Below are positions 62,001 to 64,000 of a DNA stretch of 64,000 nt, one piece after another. The stretch's first letter is position 1; each line of letters starts with the position of its first letter. The position numbers and the translations under genes were made by a program. Source of the stretch: Ligustrum vulgare (Eukaryota > Streptophyta > Magnoliopsida > Lamiales > Oleaceae); the NCBI GenBank assembly GCA_963555705.1, contig OY743180.1, positions 35,992,129 through 36,056,128 of the forward strand, given 5' to 3'. The notes beneath the pieces are model-generated. The model was not told where the DNA came from. It searched no databases and saw only the letters and a program-made list of their open reading frames with translations.

Positions 62001-63000
62001 TAACTATTATACAAGTACGGGATGTCGTAGAAGTTGGTAAGTCACAGTTGGAGTAATAGCTGAAGTAGACACTAAATTTAAGGAATGGGGGTGAGAGTAA
62101 CAATAGGTTGGAGCGGTTATTAAAATTTCATAAGTAGAAGTAAGAGTAGTGTATGAAATTTCATCTTCTTGTATTGCTATATATGTATTGTTGCATTGAT
62201 TACTATTACTTTCTTTAAAATATTTTAAAAGATTTGCTTGAGAAAGATTGTTATTAACGATTACATAAGCTGTTTTCGTAGAATACTTGCCATTTCGGGA
62301 TGCTTTTCAATATGGACGCTAGGACTGGCTACAACCGTACTTCTCGTAAGGGAAGTAGTTTATTTATTTTAATTCTTATGGCCCTTTAGATTTTGTTTTC
62401 AGTTTTGAATTCATTATTATTTTATGTTTGAAGTAGATTTCCTGAGTTAATAGGAGTCGAACTGGGAGTTGAAGAAGTTGGTAACTTTTATTCGGATAGG
62501 GTAAGGACCTGGGGTAGGTATGTCGATGTACGAGTAAAAGTGGAAATAGGAACTAAAGTTTAACAAATATGGGATTCAGAGTAACAATTGTTAGGAACTG
62601 CTACTGAAATTTTTTTATTTGGAGTAAGACAGGTGTATGAAATTTCATATTTTAGTATTGCAATAGATTTATTATTGTAAAGTTTATTTTTGTATACTTT
62701 AAAATATTATTTAAGATTTGCTTGACAATGATTAAATATTTGTATTGATTGCAGAAGACGTGCTCATAGAATACTGGTCTTTTGGAATGGTTTTAACACT
62801 ACACACTTGATATGCCGACAACCTAGTTGCTTATAAGGGAATTATTACTTTTAGTGAAATGTTTATTATGGCCAGTTCGATTTAGTTTTTAATATTGAAT
62901 TTATAATTAGTGAATGTTTGACGTAGATTACTTGAGTTAATAGGAATCGGAGTAGGAGTGAAGTGAGTAATAACTATTGTACGAGTACGGGATGTCGTAG
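50089..63000 (+). repeat. Satellite array, block 3
   Basis: Resumes in phase with GTAAGGACCTGGGG. Units start at 50149, 51119, 52095, 53064, 54034, 55003 and 55973. Later units near 56.9, 57.86, 58.8, 59.7, 60.67, 61.6 and 62.56 kb include 919-bp variants. Units here are more varied than in block 2: some have ATTGTTTTCTTTAAAATATTTTATAAG in half b, and one at 51505 has an extra AGTAGG. Confidence 0.97.
57380..62260 (+). repeat. 2809-bp three-unit higher-order repeat
   Basis: Marks recur at exactly 2809 bp: CGAATGGGGGGTAAG at about 57384 and 60193, CTTGTGTTGCTG at about 57470 and 60279, GGAATTATTACTTT at about 58140 and 60949, and GGTAAGGGGGTAGG at about 58770 and 61579. Each period holds two 970-bp units and one of about 919 bp lacking about 51 bp. 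Near 62265 the sequence switches to the first unit type out of order, a sign of unequal exchange. Confidence 0.75.
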
Positions 63001-63200
63001 NNNNNNNNNNNNNNNNNNNNNNNNNNNNNNNNNNNNNNNNNNNNNNNNNNNNNNNNNNNNNNNNNNNNNNNNNNNNNNNNNNNNNNNNNNNNNNNNNNNN
63101 NNNNNNNNNNNNNNNNNNNNNNNNNNNNNNNNNNNNNNNNNNNNNNNNNNNNNNNNNNNNNNNNNNNNNNNNNNNNNNNNNNNNNNNNNNNNNNNNNNNN
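63001..63200. other. Assembly gap (200 N)
   Basis: A second gap of the same fixed size. Satellite orientation reverses across it. Confidence 0.97.
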
Positions 63201-64000
63201 TTATAAATTCAATATTAAAAACTAAATCGAACTTGCCATAATAAACATTTCACTAAAAGAATTAATTCCCTCATAAGCAACTAGGTTGGCGGCATATCAA
63301 GTGTGTAGTGTTAAAACCATTCCAAAAGACCAGTATTATACGAGCACGTCTTCTGCAATCAATACAAATATTTAATCATTGTCAAGCAAATCTTAAATAA
63401 TATTTTAAAGTATACAAAAATAAACTTTACAATAATAAATCTATTGCAATACTAAAATATGAAATTTCATAAACTTGTCTTACTCCAAATAAAAAATTTT
63501 CAGTAGCAGTTCCTAACAATTGTTACTCTGAATCCCATATTTGTTAAACTTTAGTTCCTATTTCCACTTTTACTCGTACATCGACATACCTACCCCCGGT
63601 CCTTCCCCTATTCGAATAAAAGTTACCAACTTCTTCAACTCCCAGTCCGACTCCTATTAACTCAGGAAATCTACTTCAAACATACAATAATAATGAATTC
63701 AAAACTGAAAACAAAATCTAAAGGGCCATAAGAATTTAAATAAATAAACTACTTCCCTTACGAGAAATACGGTTGTAGCCAGTCCAAGCGTCCATATTGA
63801 AAAGCATCCTGTAAAGAGAAGTATTCTACGAAAACAGCTTATGTAATCGTTAATAACAATCTTTCTCAAGCAAATCTTATAAAATATTTTAAAGAATACA
63901 ATGCTAAACAATGCAATAATACATATACAGCAATACAAGAAGATGACATTTCATACACTACTCTTACTTCTACTTATTAAATTTTAATAACCGCTCCAAC
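63201..64000 (-). repeat. Satellite array, block 4, inverted
   Basis: The same satellite on the opposite strand: the minus strand reads the normal unit from GTTGGAGCGGTTATT (64000 end) through half b and half a to TTGAATTTATAA at 63201. It covers about 0.8 of a unit, with variants of its own such as TTCTCTTTACAGGATGC. Confidence 0.95.

Overview
The window is nuclear DNA of a flowering plant, probably a eudicot. It is AT-rich, carries long-LTR Ty3/gypsy retrotransposons primed by initiator tRNA-Met, and holds a LOG-type cytokinin-activating gene. Nearly all of it is one tandem satellite array with three retrotransposon insertions. I see no conventional intron-containing host gene, rRNA, tRNA or CRISPR array.

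Layout. 1-11494: satellite with a unit of about 970 bp, each unit made of two diverged halves of about 485 bp. 11495-21378: LTR element 1 (9.9 kb, + strand, LTRs of 3284 bp, TSD GTAGG). 21379-36955: satellite resumes in phase, with a 200-N gap at 34801-35000. 36956-47076: LTR element 2 (10.1 kb, + strand, LTRs of 2980 bp, TSD ATTAT). 47077-47166: 90 bp of satellite. 47167-50088: a solo LTR on the minus strand, related to the LTR of element 1 (TSD GTAAG). 50089-63000: satellite. 63001-63200: a second 200-N gap. 63201-64000: satellite in the opposite orientation. With the insertions removed, the array reads continuously across every junction up to the second gap.

Satellite organisation. Variant marks show a six-unit higher-order repeat of about 5.77 kb (from 2 and again from 21426, scrambled in between), a block of nearly identical 971-bp units (about 26.2-34.8 kb) and a 2809-bp three-unit repeat (about 57.4-62.3 kb). 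The short reading frames in every unit are by-products of repeat identity.

Retrotransposons. Both complete elements have nearly identical LTR pairs, so both inserted recently, yet neither can make its own proteins. Element 2 keeps broken protease, reverse transcriptase and integrase/chromodomain pieces of a Tekay/Del-like chromovirus. Element 1 has no recognisable gag-pol.

Most notable content. Element 1 carries, antisense to itself, a cassette of about 2 kb with two intact intronless frames. One is a 183-residue protein with a basic arm and a C-x2-C-x4-C-x3-C finger, resembling the cysteine-rich nucleic-acid-binding proteins of flexuous plant RNA viruses (carlavirus/vitivirus type). The other is a 217-residue LOG-like phosphoribohydrolase. 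Each has a strong ATG context and a shared ACTATTTAAA-type box upstream (as read on +). The LOG frame is followed by three related hairpins whose stems co-vary, then an AATAAA signal. This could be an endogenised 3' end of an undescribed virus or a composite host/viral capture; the sequence alone does not decide.
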